From Dirofilaria immitis (Eukaryota; Nematoda; Chromadorea; Rhabditida; Onchocercidae), in assembly GCA_024305405.1 (NCBI GenBank), contig JAKNDB010000035.1, forward strand, positions 1 to 20,016: 20,016 nt of DNA. The letters are read 5' to 3'. The notes below the pieces were generated by a model. The model was not told where the DNA came from and searched no databases. It saw nothing but the letters and a program-made list of their open reading frames with translations. Shown here one piece after another: positions 19,284 through 20,016 of the stretch. A program made the position numbers and the translations under genes. How positions within the stretch are numbered: the first letter of the stretch is position 1; each line of letters opens with the position of its first letter.

Positions 19284-19622
19284 TTAACAAAGGAAGTCTG
19301 TTTCATCAACATAATGTGACAATGGATCTTCATGGAACATCAAAATGTCATAGAATATTTATTTCCCATTTGTTTCAGAATCAATTTATTTTTCGTTGTA
19401 ATCACTTACCGCTAATTTCACTTGTAGGGCTTTTTGAATTTTATTGATATGATCATGATTTTCATCTACCAGTGCCTTTCTATTATGTAATGCAACTGAA
19501 ATTCGATCGCTCGTTTATGTTCAACATCGTATCATTGATATAAGTCAATAAATAATTCTATTCATTTCATTGCTTTTTCGATAAACAAAGGACTCGCTGT
19601 TGTTGGATTTTTTTATATGCAT
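19284..19622 (-). other. G: candidate minus-strand gene made of three exon-like segments
   Basis: Reading down the minus strand, the first segment (19,622-19,545) starts with ATG and has 25 codons (MHIKKSNNSESF and onward), ending in TGA. The second (19,495-19,410, 86 nt) has TTTCAG directly before it and GTAAGT directly after it and encodes 28 residues (ALHNRKALVDENHDH and onward, ending VKLA). The third (19,340-19,284) has 18 codons (HEDPLSHYVDETDFLC at its end) and a TAA. The third segment differs from U3 by three silent changes and one replacement. No good donor follows segment one and no acceptor fits segment three, so the gene model is incomplete. The product is not recognised. Confidence 0.35.
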
Positions 19623-19737
19623 GAGCTTTGAAATAAGACAGTTTATTCTATTCAAGTAATACTAATTAACAAATGAATTATGAAATTATACCAATCATTA
19701 TTATTTCCTATTTTGCTCTTTTTCCTTTAAATAATAG

Positions 19738-20016
19738 AAGTGTAAAATAAGAGACAGGCGAGACCCCGTTCAAATGCTATGAATGCGACAACAATAACTG
19801 AGATATAGAAATATGACATTTATATTTCACCTATATCTGTTCTGCTGCTTCTATTTTTCTGAATTATCTTGACATGATAATAATGTCGATATCTCTTCCT
19901 TTATTAATAATTACTACTTTACTAATTACTACTTTTATCTTTTTGTATTCTCACCATGGCAATATCTATAACATAAAACAAGTTATTCCAATATATGAAC
20001 AGTTCAAAAACAAAAA
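19738..20016. other. Sequence to the right of the array, nothing recognised
   Basis: This stretch is not found elsewhere in the window. It has a short repeated motif (AATTACTACTTT, ~19,908-19,937) and no open frame of note. Confidence 0.5.

Larger units (their letters stand above)
14369..19737 (+). repeat. Tandem unit U4, mosaic of U1-like and U3-like parts
   Basis: From 14,369 to about 18,300 the closest relative is U1. From about 18,450 to 19,737 it is the end of U3, with long identical stretches near 19,380-19,560 versus 14,010-14,200. The unit carries A2, B2, the best H frame, the E4 frame and the best G copy. The repeat ends sharply at 19,737: TAAATAAT is still shared with 14,371, and the sequence after it is not. 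Confidence 0.8.

Noticed and set aside
1..20016. CRISPR array, tRNA or rRNA genes, bacterial operon signals
   Set aside because: Repeats are kilobase-scale units, not short spaced repeats. No cloverleaf or rRNA-like stretch was noticed by eye, and GT/AG introns rule out a bacterial reading.

Overview
The window is AT-rich eukaryotic DNA, probably from a small invertebrate. The short introns ending in TTTCAG or TTTTAG, and an AG acceptor 18 nt before the first ATG of one gene, fit a nematode best. This is an inference from splice signals only, because no gene of known taxonomy is present. I saw no rRNA, tRNA, CRISPR array or bacterial-style operon.

Almost the whole window is a tandem array of four diverged units of about 4.3 to 5.4 kb. 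They are U1 (1 to ~4,735), U2 (~4,736 to ~8,990), U3 (~8,991 to 14,368) and U4 (14,369 to 19,737). The array has a sharp right edge at about 19,737; the left edge lies outside the window. U1 and U4 are very similar over about 3.8 kb, while the last ~1.3 kb of U4 matches the end of U3, so U4 is a mosaic. U2 and U3 are older and more rearranged.

Each unit carries members of one family of small secreted proteins that I do not recognise by name. The gene model has three exons. Exon 1 (47 nt) and the start of exon 2 encode a signal peptide. The rest of exon 2 (82 nt in all) encodes an Asn/Arg-rich piece ending in RARRN. Exon 3 encodes a Cys-Cys segment, a basic site (RRRTKR in the A type) and a long Gly/Ala-rich hydrophobic stretch with glycine-zipper spacing. 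Two subtypes exist, A and B, and B copies lack exon 1. A1 (1,474-2,188) is the only copy with a fully open three-exon frame (175 aa). A2 (15,889-16,559) has a CAA-to-TAA stop and a lost splice acceptor. C (5,421-5,980) joins A-type exons to a B-type end and carries a 1-base deletion. B1, B2 and D are relics.

Other features are: a 567-bp LTR-like insertion in U2 with TG/CA ends, a 5-bp target duplication and an intact empty site in U4; minus-strand exon-like segments at the unit ends (best copy 19,284-19,622); a plus-strand degenerate exon family (4,308-4,552, 13,550-13,700, 18,900-19,097); a minus-strand open frame with a signal-like start (17,347-17,670); and several local duplications. The region looks like a birth-and-death cluster in which small secreted peptide genes are duplicated, fused and broken by unequal exchange.
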